Shown: in pieces, positions 18,954 to 27,159 of the stretch | Layout of the letters: every line of letters starts with the position of its first letter | How positions within the stretch are numbered: position 1 is the stretch's first letter | NCBI RefSeq assembly: GCF_947495205.1 | Contig: NZ_CANLXV010000004.1 | Span: 124,001 to 188,000, forward strand | Length of the DNA stretch: 64,000 nucleotides | From: an uncultured Polaribacter sp. | Lineage (GTDB): Bacteria; Bacteroidota; Bacteroidia; Flavobacteriales; Flavobacteriaceae | Direction: 5' to 3' | The notes under the pieces: generated by a model | The model's input: the letters and a program-made list of their open reading frames with translations, nothing else | Told to the model about the DNA's origin: nothing | The model's database searches: none | Translations under genes and position numbers: made by a program

Positions 18954-21332
18954 ATGAAAGTCTGCATCGCCGAAAAACCATCTGTAGCAAGAGAAATTGC
19001 TAACATTCTAGGAGCCAAAACAAAACGAGATGGTTTCTACGAAGGCAATGGCTATGCTGTAACCTATACTTTTGGGCATTTGTGCACTTTGCTAGAACCA
19101 AAAGATTACAAACCACACTGGAAAAGCTGGGATTTAAACAACTTACCCATGTTACCAGAACGTTTTGACACCAAGGTTACAGGAGATTCTGGCATAAAAA
19201 AACAATTTGATATTGTAAAATCTTTATTTGAAAAAGCAGAAGTAGTTATTAATTGTGGAGATGCTGGTACAGAAGGAGAACTCATTCAACGTTGGGTAAT
19301 TAATCAATGCAATTATAAAGGCAAAGTGCAACGTTTATGGATTTCTTCACTTACAGAAGAAGCCATAAAAGAAGGTTTTAAAAATTTAGAATCTTCAGAA
19401 AAGTATGATAATTTGTATTATGCAGGCTATTCTAGAGCCATTGGAGACTGGCTTTTGGGTTTAAATGCAACCCGTTTGTACACTGTAAAATTTGGTGGCT
19501 ACAAACAAGTATTGTCTGTTGGTAGAGTGCAAACTCCTACCCTAGCCATGCTGGTAAATCGTTTTGAAGAAATTCAAAATTTTAAACCACAACCGTATTG
19601 GGAATTACAAACTACGTACAGAAACACACTTTTTAATTATGAAGATGGTCGGTTTTTAAAACAAGAAGATGGCCAAGTTTTAGCAGACAAAGTTGCAGAA
19701 TCTAATTTTGAAATTGTTTCTGTAACCAAAAAGAAAGGAAAAGAATATGCACCTAAACTGTTCGATTTAACAGGTTTACAAGTATATTGTAATAATAAAT
19801 TTGGATTTTCTGCAGATGAAACGCTAAAAATGGTGCAGAAATTATATGAAATGAAAGTGGTTACTTACCCAAGAGTAGATACTACTTTTTTACCCAATGA
19901 TTTGTATCCAAAAGTACACGGAATTCTATCTAAATTAACCAATTATAGCGAACTTACACAACCGCTTTTAGGGAAGAAAATAAAGAAAACGAAACGTGTT
20001 TTTGATGATAAAAAAGTAACCGATCACCACGCAATTATTCCTACAGGAATTCAAGGAAACTTACAATACAATCAGCAACAAGTATATGATATTATAACCA
20101 AACGTTTTATTGCTGTTTTTTATCCAGATGCAGATGTTTCCAACACTTCCGTAATTGGTAAAGCTGCAGAAGTTCCTTTTAAAACAACCGGTAAAGAAAT
20201 TATAAATAAAGGTTGGAAAGTGGTTTTTGAAGCTAAAGAATCTGCTACAAAAAAAGAACTTTCAGAAAAATTGACTTTACCTTCTTTTGTAAAAGGAGAA
20301 AAAGGTGCACATGAACCTTCATTTTTAGAAAAAGAAACAAAACCACCAAGAAATTTTACAGAAGCATCACTTTTACGAGCTATGGAAACCGCAGGAAAAC
20401 AGGTAGATGATGATGAAATGCGCGAGTTAATGAAAGAAAACGGAATTGGAAGACCATCTACAAGAGCCAGTATTATAGAAACTTTATTCCGTAGAAAATA
20501 TATAGAACGTAAAAAGAAATTGGTTTTACCCACACAAACAGGCATCGATTTAATTCATATTATTGATAACGAATTGTTAAAATCTGCTGAATTGACTGGA
20601 AGATGGGAAAAACGGTTGAAAGAAATTGAACGTGGAGAATTTAATGCAGGCACATTTATCAACAATATGAAAAAAATGGTAGATGAATTGGTGTATGAAG
20701 TACGTTCTAATACTGTTAAAAAAAGGATTTCATCTGTCATTGCGAATGACAAAGAAATGAAGCAATCCACTAGCAACAAACAGATTACTTCATCCTCAAC
20801 TTCTCCTAAAAACAAACAAGTAGCAGGAAAAACCTGTCCAAAATGTAAAAAAGGAAAATTGTTAAAAGGCTCATCTGCTTTTGGTTGTTCAGAATATAAA
20901 AATAATTGCAATTTTAAATTACCTTTTAAAATCTACGACAAAAAAGTTTCAGAAAATCAAATTATTCGTCTTATAGATAAAGGTTGTACAACCAATTTAA
21001 AAGGCTTTGTAAGTAATCATCAGAAAATAGAAGGTTTAATTCGTTTTGATGATGATTTCAACTTAAAATTAGAACCAAAAACTCGTGCGAACAACGTAAA
21101 ACAAACTAATTCTAATAATAAAATTTCGTCCTCTCAAAATCGCAATAACAAAACAGCTAAAATTAGTTGCCCAAAATGCGCAACAGGAAACATTTTAAAG
21201 GGTAAAACTGCTTATGGATGTTCTAATTACAAAAATGGTTGCGATTTTGTTTTTACTTTTGAAAACATTAAAAAAATAGCAAACGGCCAACCCTTAACCA
21301 AAGAATTGGTATTGCAAATTATAGCAAGCTAA
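18954..21332 (+). CDS. topB: DNA topoisomerase III (type IA) with C-terminal zinc ribbons
   Basis: A 792-residue type IA topoisomerase. The TOPRIM domain starts CIAEKPSVAREIA; the active-site tyrosine is Y305 in VVTYPRVDTTFLP, and VGRVQTPTLAMLV and GIGRPSTRASIIETL are family signatures. The acidic TOPRIM motif reads D103-A-G105-T-E107, with Gly replacing the second Asp of DxDxE. After the core, residues 594-624 contain a palindromic repeat translated in frame, followed by two Cys4 zinc ribbons (CPKCKKGKLLKGSSAFGCS at about 627, CPKCATGNILKGKTAYGCS at about 741). It relaxes or decatenates DNA; TopB is favoured over TopA because of the N-terminal layout and GDWLLGLNATRLYTV. Confidence 0.88.
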   Translation: MKVCIAEKPSVAREIANILGAKTKRDGFYEGNGYAVTYTFGHLCTLLEPKDYKPHWKSWDLNNLPMLPERFDTKVTGDSGIKKQFDIVKSLFEKAEVVINCGDAGTEGELIQRWVINQCNYKGKVQRLWISSLTEEAIKEGFKNLESSEKYDNLYYAGYSRAIGDWLLGLNATRLYTVKFGGYKQVLSVGRVQTPTLAMLVNRFEEIQNFKPQPYWELQTTYRNTLFNYEDGRFLKQEDGQVLADKVAESNFEIVSVTKKKGKEYAPKLFDLTGLQVYCNNKFGFSADETLKMVQKLYEMKVVTYPRVDTTFLPNDLYPKVHGILSKLTNYSELTQPLLGKKIKKTKRVFDDKKVTDHHAIIPTGIQGNLQYNQQQVYDIITKRFIAVFYPDADVSNTSVIGKAAEVPFKTTGKEIINKGWKVVFEAKESATKKELSEKLTLPSFVKGEKGAHEPSFLEKETKPPRNFTEASLLRAMETAGKQVDDDEMRELMKENGIGRPSTRASIIETLFRRKYIERKKKLVLPTQTGIDLIHIIDNELLKSAELTGRWEKRLKEIERGEFNAGTFINNMKKMVDELVYEVRSNTVKKRISSVIANDKEMKQSTSNKQITSSSTSPKNKQVAGKTCPKCKKGKLLKGSSAFGCSEYKNNCNFKLPFKIYDKKVSENQIIRLIDKGCTTNLKGFVSNHQKIEGLIRFDDDFNLKLEPKTRANNVKQTNSNNKISSSQNRNNKTAKISCPKCATGNILKGKTAYGCSNYKNGCDFVFTFENIKKIANGQPLTKELVLQIIAS
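20737..20797. repeat. REP-like repeat inserted in frame within topB
   Basis: GTCATTGCGAATGAC (20737-20751), GCAATC (20762-20767) and ACAGATTAC (20780-20788) repeat the boxes of the palindromic element at 8943-9021 in the same order. Read in the topB frame it encodes SVIANDKEMKQSTSNKQIT, a polar linker between the catalytic core and the zinc ribbons, with no stop or frameshift. Confidence 0.7.
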
Positions 21333-21574
21333 ACTGCAAAAGCTTAATTTTACTTATTTACCTATGTTAAGGTTTAGAGTTGCTAACTTAATTTACTACT
21401 TCTATTGCAAATCTTAGAAAACTATTCCAATAAATTCAACTTGTAAAATATACAGCAGCAACAATTTGTACTATTTAAATCATAAATAAAACAAGTTTTA
21501 TGAGCTATTAAAGTGACATTCCATTTTTTTTTGTGTCGTAAGAAATAACAAAAACTAATTAAACAAAAAATCAC

Positions 21575-22729
21575 ATGGATCAAGTATTAGAAACTTTCAA
21601 TCAAATTACAGGCAGCTTTGGGGCACCAATTGCAGCATTAATCATAATTATTTTAGGATGGATTATTGCAGGCATACTTAAAAAAGTAGTAAAAAAATTA
21701 CTTCAAAAATCGGGAATAGACAACAAACTATCAAGTAAAGTAAAAATTAGCGATATTATCTCTAAAATTATTTATTTCTTAGTAATGATGTTTGTATTTA
21801 TGCTAGCACTAGAAAAGTTAGGCATGACAAGCGTTTTAGAACCCGTTAAAAACTTATTAAATGGCTTTACAGGCTTTATACCTAACATTATTGGTGCAGG
21901 CTTAGTAGGTTATATTGGTTACATGCTAGCCACTATCGTATCAGAATTAGTAGGGCTTTCTGGCAAAACCATTCAAAAATTTGCACCAAAATTAAAATTA
22001 CCAGAAAACATTAATTTGGTAACTATCTTAAAAAAAGTAGTCTTTATTTTTATCTTTATTCCGTTATTAATTTCGGCATTAAATATTTTAAATTTAAAAG
22101 CAGTTTCAGAACCAGCAACAGACATGTTACAAAGCTTTTTCGAAGCAATTCCTAAAGTATTAGTAGCTACTATAATTCTTATAATTTTTGTAGTTGGTGG
22201 TCGTTTTTTAAGCGCATTAATAAAAGATTTATTAGACAGCTTAAACTTAAATGAATTGTCAAAAACGGCAAATTTAGATGGTATTTTAGGCAAAGTTAAT
22301 ATCGAGAAATTAATAGCAAACATTGTATATGCATTTATTGTTTTATTTGGTATTATTACAGCTATAGAAAAATTAGAATTCACTAAATTATCAGAAATAA
22401 TAAACACTGTTGTAAACCTTGGTGGTAATATTTTATTCGGTTTAGTTATACTAGCCATAGGAAATTGGGTAGCAACAATTGCCTCTAAAAGCTTTATGAA
22501 ATCTGGCGATAATATTTTTGTAGGTAACATTATAAAAATAGCAGTTTTAGCAATATTTTTAGCAATCGGCTTAAGAACAATGGGTATTGCAGACGATATT
22601 ATAAACCTTGCTTTTGGTATTACTTTAGGTGCAGTAGCCTTAACAGTAGTTTTATCTTTTGGTTTAGGCGGTAGAGAAGCTGCAGGAAAACAAATGGGTA
22701 AAATATTAGATAAATTTAATAAAAAGTAA
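21575..22729 (+). CDS. TM-helix repeat / MscS-like membrane protein
   Basis: A 384-residue membrane protein with about ten hydrophobic segments, beginning at residues 15-35 (IAALIIIILGWIIAGILKKV). Three internal repeats pair a helix with a motif such as LEPVKNLLNGFTGFIPNIIG, TDMLQSFFEAIPKVLVA and INTVVNLGGNILFGLVILA, the conserved TM-helix repeat found in CmpX-like proteins and annotated as mechanosensitive channel family. The C-terminus (TLGAVALTVVLSFGLGGREA) matches the pore-lining region. The cytoplasmic MscS beta domain is missing, so channel gating may differ. It is a single-gene unit ended by a strong terminator. Confidence 0.82.
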   Translation: MDQVLETFNQITGSFGAPIAALIIIILGWIIAGILKKVVKKLLQKSGIDNKLSSKVKISDIISKIIYFLVMMFVFMLALEKLGMTSVLEPVKNLLNGFTGFIPNIIGAGLVGYIGYMLATIVSELVGLSGKTIQKFAPKLKLPENINLVTILKKVVFIFIFIPLLISALNILNLKAVSEPATDMLQSFFEAIPKVLVATIILIIFVVGGRFLSALIKDLLDSLNLNELSKTANLDGILGKVNIEKLIANIVYAFIVLFGIITAIEKLEFTKLSEIINTVVNLGGNILFGLVILAIGNWVATIASKSFMKSGDNIFVGNIIKIAVLAIFLAIGLRTMGIADDIINLAFGITLGAVALTVVLSFGLGGREAAGKQMGKILDKFNKK

Positions 22730-22747
22730 AACATAAAATTTACCTTT

Positions 22748-22785
22748 AAAACCTCAGAAAATATTTTTTTCTGAGGTTTTTTTTT
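22748..22785 (+). terminator. Intrinsic terminator after the channel gene
   Basis: AAACCTCAGAAAA (22748-22760) pairs with TTTTTCTGAGGTTT (22766-22779), followed by a T-run, 19 nt after the stop codon. Confidence 0.85.
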
Positions 22786-22800
22786 GTCCTAATTTTTTTT

Positions 22801-22898
22801 GGGCGTTACCCAAGGGTCGCGCTTTCACTACTCGCTTTGCGCCCAAAAGCGCAAGAGCTCAAACAAACCGTTCAATCGCTAACGCAAACGGCTTACCC
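22801..22898. repeat. Dispersed cloverleaf-like repeat, copy 2
   Basis: About 98 bp sharing long exact blocks with 8795-8887, in the same orientation. Here the outer arms GCGTTA (22803-22808) and TAACGC (22880-22885) match perfectly, supporting a folded structure as the conserved feature. It lies between the channel gene's terminator and the rlmD promoter and encodes nothing. Confidence 0.8.
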
Positions 22899-22984
22899 AA
22901 AAGCCATTGCTAAAAAAATATTTATGGCTTAAATACAGCTTAAAGGTTTTTTAAAGATTGCCCAAATTATCTTTAAGTTTTCGC

Positions 22985-22992
22985 TAATTTTG
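22985..22992 (+). promoter_or_regulatory. Promoter -7 element for rlmD
   Basis: TAATTTTG matches TAnnTTTG and is 20 nt before the rlmD ATG; a TTG at 22958 is 24 nt further upstream, slightly beyond the usual spacing. Confidence 0.5.
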
Positions 22993-23012
22993 CAAACCAA
23001 ATTACACTAGAA

Positions 23013-24467
23013 ATGCCACGTAGAGAACGCAATAAATTTGTTAAGAAAAATCAAGTTTTAGAATTAAAAATTGAAGATTATGCCTTTGGCGGAAAAGGAA
23101 TTGCAAGAATACACTCAGAAGATGGTAGTTTTGTAGTTTTTGTTCCCAATACTTTGCCTGGGCAACTTGTAAAAGCTAGCATTAGCAAATCCAGCAAAAA
23201 ATATGCAGAAGCAAAATTAATAGATGTTTTAGAACCTTCTAAAGACGAAATTGAAGTACCTTATCAAGATATTCCTGGTGCGCCTTACATACAATTACCA
23301 ATTAATTTACAACATCAATATAAAAAAGAAAGTACTTTATCTTTATTTAAAAGAATTGGTAAAGTAGAAAATATAGAAGATATATTTGACGAATTTGTAA
23401 CCTCGCCAAACGTGTTTCATTACAGAAATAAAATGGAATATGGTTTTTCTGCCATTGGCTACGACCGTGTAAACAAAACCGATAAAGACATGTTTACACT
23501 AGGTTTTAAAAGACGTGGTGTCTGGTGGATGGGAGATAATTTAGAAAAAGATTCTGGTTTGTTTGACAAACAATTAGAAGATCATATAAAAACGATAAAA
23601 GAATATTGCGAAAACACAGGTTTAGCTCCTTGGCATGGACCAAAAAGAGAAGGTTTTTTTCGTTATTTTGTAGTTAGAAAATCGTTTAAAACAAATGAGT
23701 TGTTGTGTAATTTAGTAACTACTTCTCCAGATTTAAACAAATTTGATTTAAATAAATTCGCCAATTTCCTTAAAGATATTTTAGGAGATCGTTTAGCCGG
23801 ACTTTTACACACCATTAACGATGAAACTGGAGACAGAACCATTGCAACTTCTGGTAGCATAGATTTAATTTACGGTAAAGACAAAATTGTAGAAGAATTA
23901 TTGGGTTTAAACTTCGAAATTAGCATGAAAAGCTTTTTTCAAACCAACCCAAAATGTGCAGAAAAACTCTATAATAAAGTAGTTGATTATGTTTTAGAAG
24001 ACAAAACCAAAGTAGATAATACTGTTGTTATGGATTTATTCTGTGGAACAGGAACTATTGGACAAATTGTGGCTTCTAAATCTGATAACGCAAAAATTGT
24101 GGGTGTAGATATTGTAGCTTCTGCTATTGAAGATGCAAAAAAGAATGCCAAAAGAAATAACATAGAAGGTTTAAAATTTTATGCGGCAGATGTTGGTAAG
24201 TTTTTAATTGCGCATCCAGAATATCAAAATAAAATAAAAACCATTATTTTAGATCCTGCAAGAGCAGGAATAGCTCCAAAAACCTTGCAAAAAATCATCA
24301 ATTTAAATGCAGATAGAATGGTGTATGTTTCTTGTAATCCTGCAACACAAGCAAGAGATACAGAATTGTTGGCAGCTGCTGGTTACCAAATGAAAAAAAT
24401 TAGTTTGGTAGACCAATTTCCACACACTAGCCATATTGAGACTGTGGTTTTGTTTGAGAAAGTATAA
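23013..24467 (+). CDS. rlmD: 23S rRNA (uracil-1939-C5) methyltransferase RlmD-like
   Basis: A 484-residue TrmA/RlmD-family methyltransferase. An N-terminal TRAM RNA-binding domain (about residues 8-70, LELKIEDYAFGGKGIARI) precedes the central region and the SAM-binding Rossmann domain (MDLFCGTGTIGQIVA, then ILDPARAGIAPKTLQ). The catalytic nucleophile is in YVSCNPATQARD and the general base region is HTSHIETVVLFEK. It methylates C5 of a uridine in 23S rRNA; the exact target U could also be the RlmC or TrmA-like site. A degraded copy of its last 150 bp lies 800 bp downstream beyond a toxin-antitoxin pair. Confidence 0.87.
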   Translation: MPRRERNKFVKKNQVLELKIEDYAFGGKGIARIHSEDGSFVVFVPNTLPGQLVKASISKSSKKYAEAKLIDVLEPSKDEIEVPYQDIPGAPYIQLPINLQHQYKKESTLSLFKRIGKVENIEDIFDEFVTSPNVFHYRNKMEYGFSAIGYDRVNKTDKDMFTLGFKRRGVWWMGDNLEKDSGLFDKQLEDHIKTIKEYCENTGLAPWHGPKREGFFRYFVVRKSFKTNELLCNLVTTSPDLNKFDLNKFANFLKDILGDRLAGLLHTINDETGDRTIATSGSIDLIYGKDKIVEELLGLNFEISMKSFFQTNPKCAEKLYNKVVDYVLEDKTKVDNTVVMDLFCGTGTIGQIVASKSDNAKIVGVDIVASAIEDAKKNAKRNNIEGLKFYAADVGKFLIAHPEYQNKIKTIILDPARAGIAPKTLQKIINLNADRMVYVSCNPATQARDTELLAAAGYQMKKISLVDQFPHTSHIETVVLFEKV

Positions 24468-24472
24468 TTATT

Positions 24473-24507
24473 AAGACCTGTAAGGTTTTAAAAACCTTAC
24501 AGGTCTT
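24473..24507. terminator. Perfect 17-bp palindrome between rlmD and the PIN gene
   Basis: AAGACCTGTAAGGTTTT (24473-24489) is the exact reverse complement of AAAACCTTACAGGTCTT (24491-24507). It lies 5 nt after the rlmD stop and contains the stop codon of the convergent PIN gene, so it can terminate both transcripts. It belongs to the same palindrome family as 9425-9453. Confidence 0.75.
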
Positions 24508-24919
24508 TCAATTTTAAAAAATTAGTTGGCGTCATAACTGCAATTTTAGAGTTTTTATAATCTTTAATATTTCGAGTTATAATAGCATCTAAACCATTAA
24601 TATTTAACGCAGAAGAATATTGAATAGAATCTTCAAAGTCTTTAAAATTATTTTTTAAAGCTTGTAAAATTTCTTTTTTATTGGTTCCTACTAATTCTGT
24701 CATTTCTGTTAAAAGACCTATAATTTCCAGTGTTTTTTTATGGCCTAAATATTTTCTAACAATGTAATAAATGTTATTAATACTTACTGCAGATAGATAT
24801 ATAATTACACTTCCGTTTTCACTTAACTCAAAAATTTCGCTTGCGGCGTTTGCAAAGGGTGTTCTGTCTGTGAAAAAATCAATAACAACATCAGAATCTA
24901 TAAATAATTTATGCACCAT
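24497..24919 (-). CDS. PIN-domain toxin (VapC-like ribonuclease)
   Basis: A 140-residue PIN protein. The first acidic residue region is HKLFIDSDVVIDFFTDR, a central acidic patch is NNFKDFEDSIQYSSAL, and the C-terminal motif is GLDAIITRNIKDYKNSKI, which together supply the metal-binding carboxylates of PIN ribonucleases. Its start overlaps the end of the upstream antitoxin gene by 11 nt, typical of type II toxin-antitoxin operons, where the toxin cleaves RNA when unopposed. The last codons and the stop lie in a palindromic repeat. Whether it is a growth toxin here is inferred. Confidence 0.82.
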   Translation of the reverse strand: MVHKLFIDSDVVIDFFTDRTPFANAASEIFELSENGSVIIYLSAVSINNIYYIVRKYLGHKKTLEIIGLLTEMTELVGTNKKEILQALKNNFKDFEDSIQYSSALNINGLDAIITRNIKDYKNSKIAVMTPTNFLKLKDL

Positions 24920-25163
24920 ATTTTTTTGACAATTCTTCTGTTAACGTTTTCTTGTAATCGATATCTGCATCTGTTTTTATAATTCCTCTTAATTTATTTA
25001 CTTTATAAGAAAGTTCTTTTTCTTCAACTATAGTATTATTTGTGGTAATAAACTTAAAATAATTCTCAACCATTTCAGACAAACTTTGCCCCTTTTCTTT
25101 TGCATATTTTTTTGCAATTTCTATGACTTCTTTTTCTAAAGTTAACGTTAATTTCGTGTTCAT
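24909..25163 (-). CDS. DUF6364-type antitoxin
   Basis: An 84-residue protein beginning TKLTLTLEKEVIEIAKKYA and KEKGQSLSEMVENYF, a ribbon-helix-helix-like DNA-binding head of the DUF6364 type found beside PIN toxins in Bacteroidota. The charged C-terminal part (about residues 45-84) would wrap the toxin. It is translated first and overlaps the PIN gene by 11 nt. An inverted repeat upstream of its start (25185-25213) could be its operator for autorepression. Confidence 0.8.
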   Translation of the reverse strand: MNTKLTLTLEKEVIEIAKKYAKEKGQSLSEMVENYFKFITTNNTIVEEKELSYKVNKLRGIIKTDADIDYKKTLTEELSKKYGA

Positions 25164-25184
25164 TTTATTTTTTATTGTAAATAT

Positions 25185-25213
25185 ACGTGTTTTTTACTAA
25201 ATTATTTACACGT
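25185..25213. promoter_or_regulatory. Candidate operator of the toxin-antitoxin pair
   Basis: ACGTGT (25185-25190) and ACACGT (25208-25213) are inverted arms with a 17-bp AT-rich spacer, 22 bp upstream of the antitoxin start. GC-containing arms stand out against the AT background. Binding by the antitoxin is inferred. Confidence 0.35.
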
Positions 25214-25275
25214 GCTTTACTTTTATGTTATAAATTTTATTAGAAAAGTTTTTTATAATTAACCTAAATTAAAAC

Positions 25276-25424
25276 AATATGATGTATGTTTCTTGCAACC
25301 CTGCAGTACAAGAAAAATATACAGAATTATTAGCTGCAGCGCGTTACCAAATAAAAAAATTAGTTTGGTAGATCAATTTCCATATACAAGCCATATTGAG
25401 AATATGGTTTTGTTTAAGAGATAA
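25276..25424 (+). pseudogene. Duplicated, decayed 3' end of rlmD
   Basis: This 149-bp piece aligns with the last ~150 bp of rlmD (from about 24319 to 24467), sharing GTATGTTTCTTG, ATTAGTTTGGTAGA, CAATTTCC and GCCATATTGAGA among many identical blocks; I estimate roughly 85% identity. One A is missing from the poly-A run in the copy (7 A after ATG in rlmD, 6 after ATA here), which frameshifts it. It has no N-terminal part and no start. The PIN/antitoxin pair lies between the intact gene and this fragment. Confidence 0.85.
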
Positions 25425-25469
25425 AAACAAAGATACTACTAAAGGTTTTTTAACGAGCCTAGTGTTTAA

Positions 25470-25628
25470 TTATTTATCATTTAAAAAATCAATAAAATCT
25501 GGATTATATAGATTATTTGTTATTTCAAAAATAATATTTTGTGCCGGAAAAGGAAGAGCTTTGAAAAAATTATGCAAACCACAATATTCATTTAGTTTTA
25601 AGTTATTTTTAATTCTTATTTCGTACAA
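25470..25628 (-). pseudogene. Possible remnant of an unidentified protein's C-terminus
   Basis: A minus-strand frame of about 52 residues reads non-randomly (LNEYCGLHNFFKALPFPAQ, then NIIFEITNNLYNPDFIDF) before a TAA at 25470-25472. It has no convincing start, being preceded by a stop three codons after AAA-rich sequence. I do not recognise the family. It may be leftover of a gene lost when this interval accumulated insertions. Confidence 0.3.
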
Positions 25629-25654
25629 AATAATTCCTTGTTAAAATGTATTAA

Positions 25655-25969
25655 TGTTTGCTCCAAAACCATTTAATTGAACAAATGCAGCTAAACTTAT
25701 TTGAAACCTGTAATATAAAATTGAATACTCAAATGAAAAACAATCAAAATAATTATAAAAAACAGCCTTAAATTTTTAGAAGAAAACGAATAGAAACTTT
25801 ATACTCACAACTCTGTGACCAATTTATGTTTAAAAGAAATTATGCGAAATCTTTTGACAGATTTAAAACAAAGGTATTATCCAAAGAAGCCTTTTTAGCA
25901 ATTATACAATATATCAACAAATTTATTTTTAATAGAAATATCAGTAATACTAAAATTAGCATAATTTAA
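25655..25969 (+). pseudogene. IS982-family transposase remnant (C-terminal third)
   Basis: In one frame, EQMQLNLFETCNIKLNTQM and a stop (TAA at 25769-25771) are followed by RRKRIETLYSQLCDQF, KRNYAKSFDRFKTKVLSK and IIQYINKFIFNRNI up to TAA at 25967-25969. The ETLYSQLCDQF and KRNYAKSF segments are characteristic of the C-terminus of IS982-type DDE transposases. The N-terminal two thirds are absent and there is an in-frame stop, so it is dead. No terminal inverted repeats were found. Confidence 0.8.
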
Positions 25970-25998
25970 AATGCACAACGGGTGGTTTTAATAATTGT

Positions 25999-27159
25999 TT
26001 AAATATTTAACCATTGCTTAAATTTGGCTACTTTATTTTTTCGAATTAAAATTTCTACATCAGAATTAACAATTACAATTTTAAGTTGACTTTTACCATA
26101 TTTTATTATTTTTTCGATTTTAGCGATATGAATAATAAATTGACGGTTAGCTCTAAAAAATATTCTGTCGTCTAAATCACTATAAATTTCATCTAAACTA
26201 GCATTGCTAAAAGATTTTTTTTCTGAATCATCAACGATGTATGTAATTGTATTTTCTGTATAAATGTATGCTATATTATTTAAGGGAATTGGTATAATTT
26301 CATCTCCTTTGTAAGAGAGAATTCTTAATTTATTATTATTACTATTAGATGCTGTTACAGCTTCTTTTTTTAAAGGTGTTGTTTCTTGTTTTTCTATTGT
26401 TTTCTTTTCATTTTTTTGTTGATACATTAACAAATCTAAATTTAACTTAGTAATACTAATAATATCATTTTCTAAATCTATAGCTTTAGATTCTAATTTC
26501 TTTTCATAAAAACTACCAATAAATCTCACTGCAAAAAAAGAAATAATTATAATAAGAAAACCCATCAATATAAAAATAGTGTGTAAACGTCTCTCTAACT
26601 TACTAATATTCAATAATAAATTATCTATATTTAATAAAGAAACGATTTTAAAACTTGAGTTTTCTATTGGTTTTTCATAAAGTATTTCTAAAATATTTAT
26701 CTCGTTATTCTCATATAAGTCTTTCTTATAACTCATTAAAACATTATAAGTAGCACTTATTTTTAAACCTTTGTTAACAGCGTTTTGTATCTGTGTGCTT
26801 ATCAAACTATTTTCACTAACATTATTGATTTTAGGATGATAAATAATTTTATTTTCTGAATCTAAAATAGCCATGTAAGACTTTCCTGAAGCAACAACTT
26901 CTAGTAAATCTTGCATGTCATCCTGTAACTTTTTATCTTCAAATACGGTAGTTTGTCTAGATAAAATTTCATGAATTTTATGTACCTCTATTTCAGCAGA
27001 CTTAATCTCCGATTCTAACAAAAGGTTTATACTAATTTTTACGCTGTAATTAACACCAATTAACGCAGTAAAAATAAATACAATGCAAATTGAAATGAAA
27101 GTTAAAAAATACAATCTATCTTTTCCCATTATTATTTTAAATATACTTTTTATATGCAA
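25999..27159 (-). CDS. Membrane-anchored sensor with LytTR DNA-binding domain
   Basis: A 386-residue protein with a first membrane helix (about 16-38, FLTFISICIVFIFTALIGV), an extracytoplasmic sensor region (about 40-190, including SYMAILDSENKIIYHP, a PAS/Cache-like strand pattern), a second helix (about 193-214), a cytoplasmic coiled segment, and a C-terminal LytTR DNA-binding domain (about 285-386: IPLNNIAYIYTENTITYIV, FFRANRQFIIHIAKIEKI). There is no kinase or receiver domain, so signal and DNA binding sit in one polypeptide, held at the membrane. Two tiny membrane proteins are encoded divergently 400 bp away and are candidate targets. The ligand is unknown. Confidence 0.8.
   Translation of the reverse strand: MHIKSIFKIIMGKDRLYFLTFISICIVFIFTALIGVNYSVKISINLLLESEIKSAEIEVHKIHEILSRQTTVFEDKKLQDDMQDLLEVVASGKSYMAILDSENKIIYHPKINNVSENSLISTQIQNAVNKGLKISATYNVLMSYKKDLYENNEINILEILYEKPIENSSFKIVSLLNIDNLLLNISKLERRLHTIFILMGFLIIIISFFAVRFIGSFYEKKLESKAIDLENDIISITKLNLDLLMYQQKNEKKTIEKQETTPLKKEAVTASNSNNNKLRILSYKGDEIIPIPLNNIAYIYTENTITYIVDDSEKKSFSNASLDEIYSDLDDRIFFRANRQFIIHIAKIEKIIKYGKSQLKIVIVNSDVEILIRKNKVAKFKQWLNI

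Noticed and set aside
25396..25644. An 82-codon plus-strand frame starting in the rlmD fragment.
   Set aside because: Its first part is the frameshifted fragment and the rest overlaps the minus-strand remnant; composition and hydrophobic pattern do not suggest a real protein.
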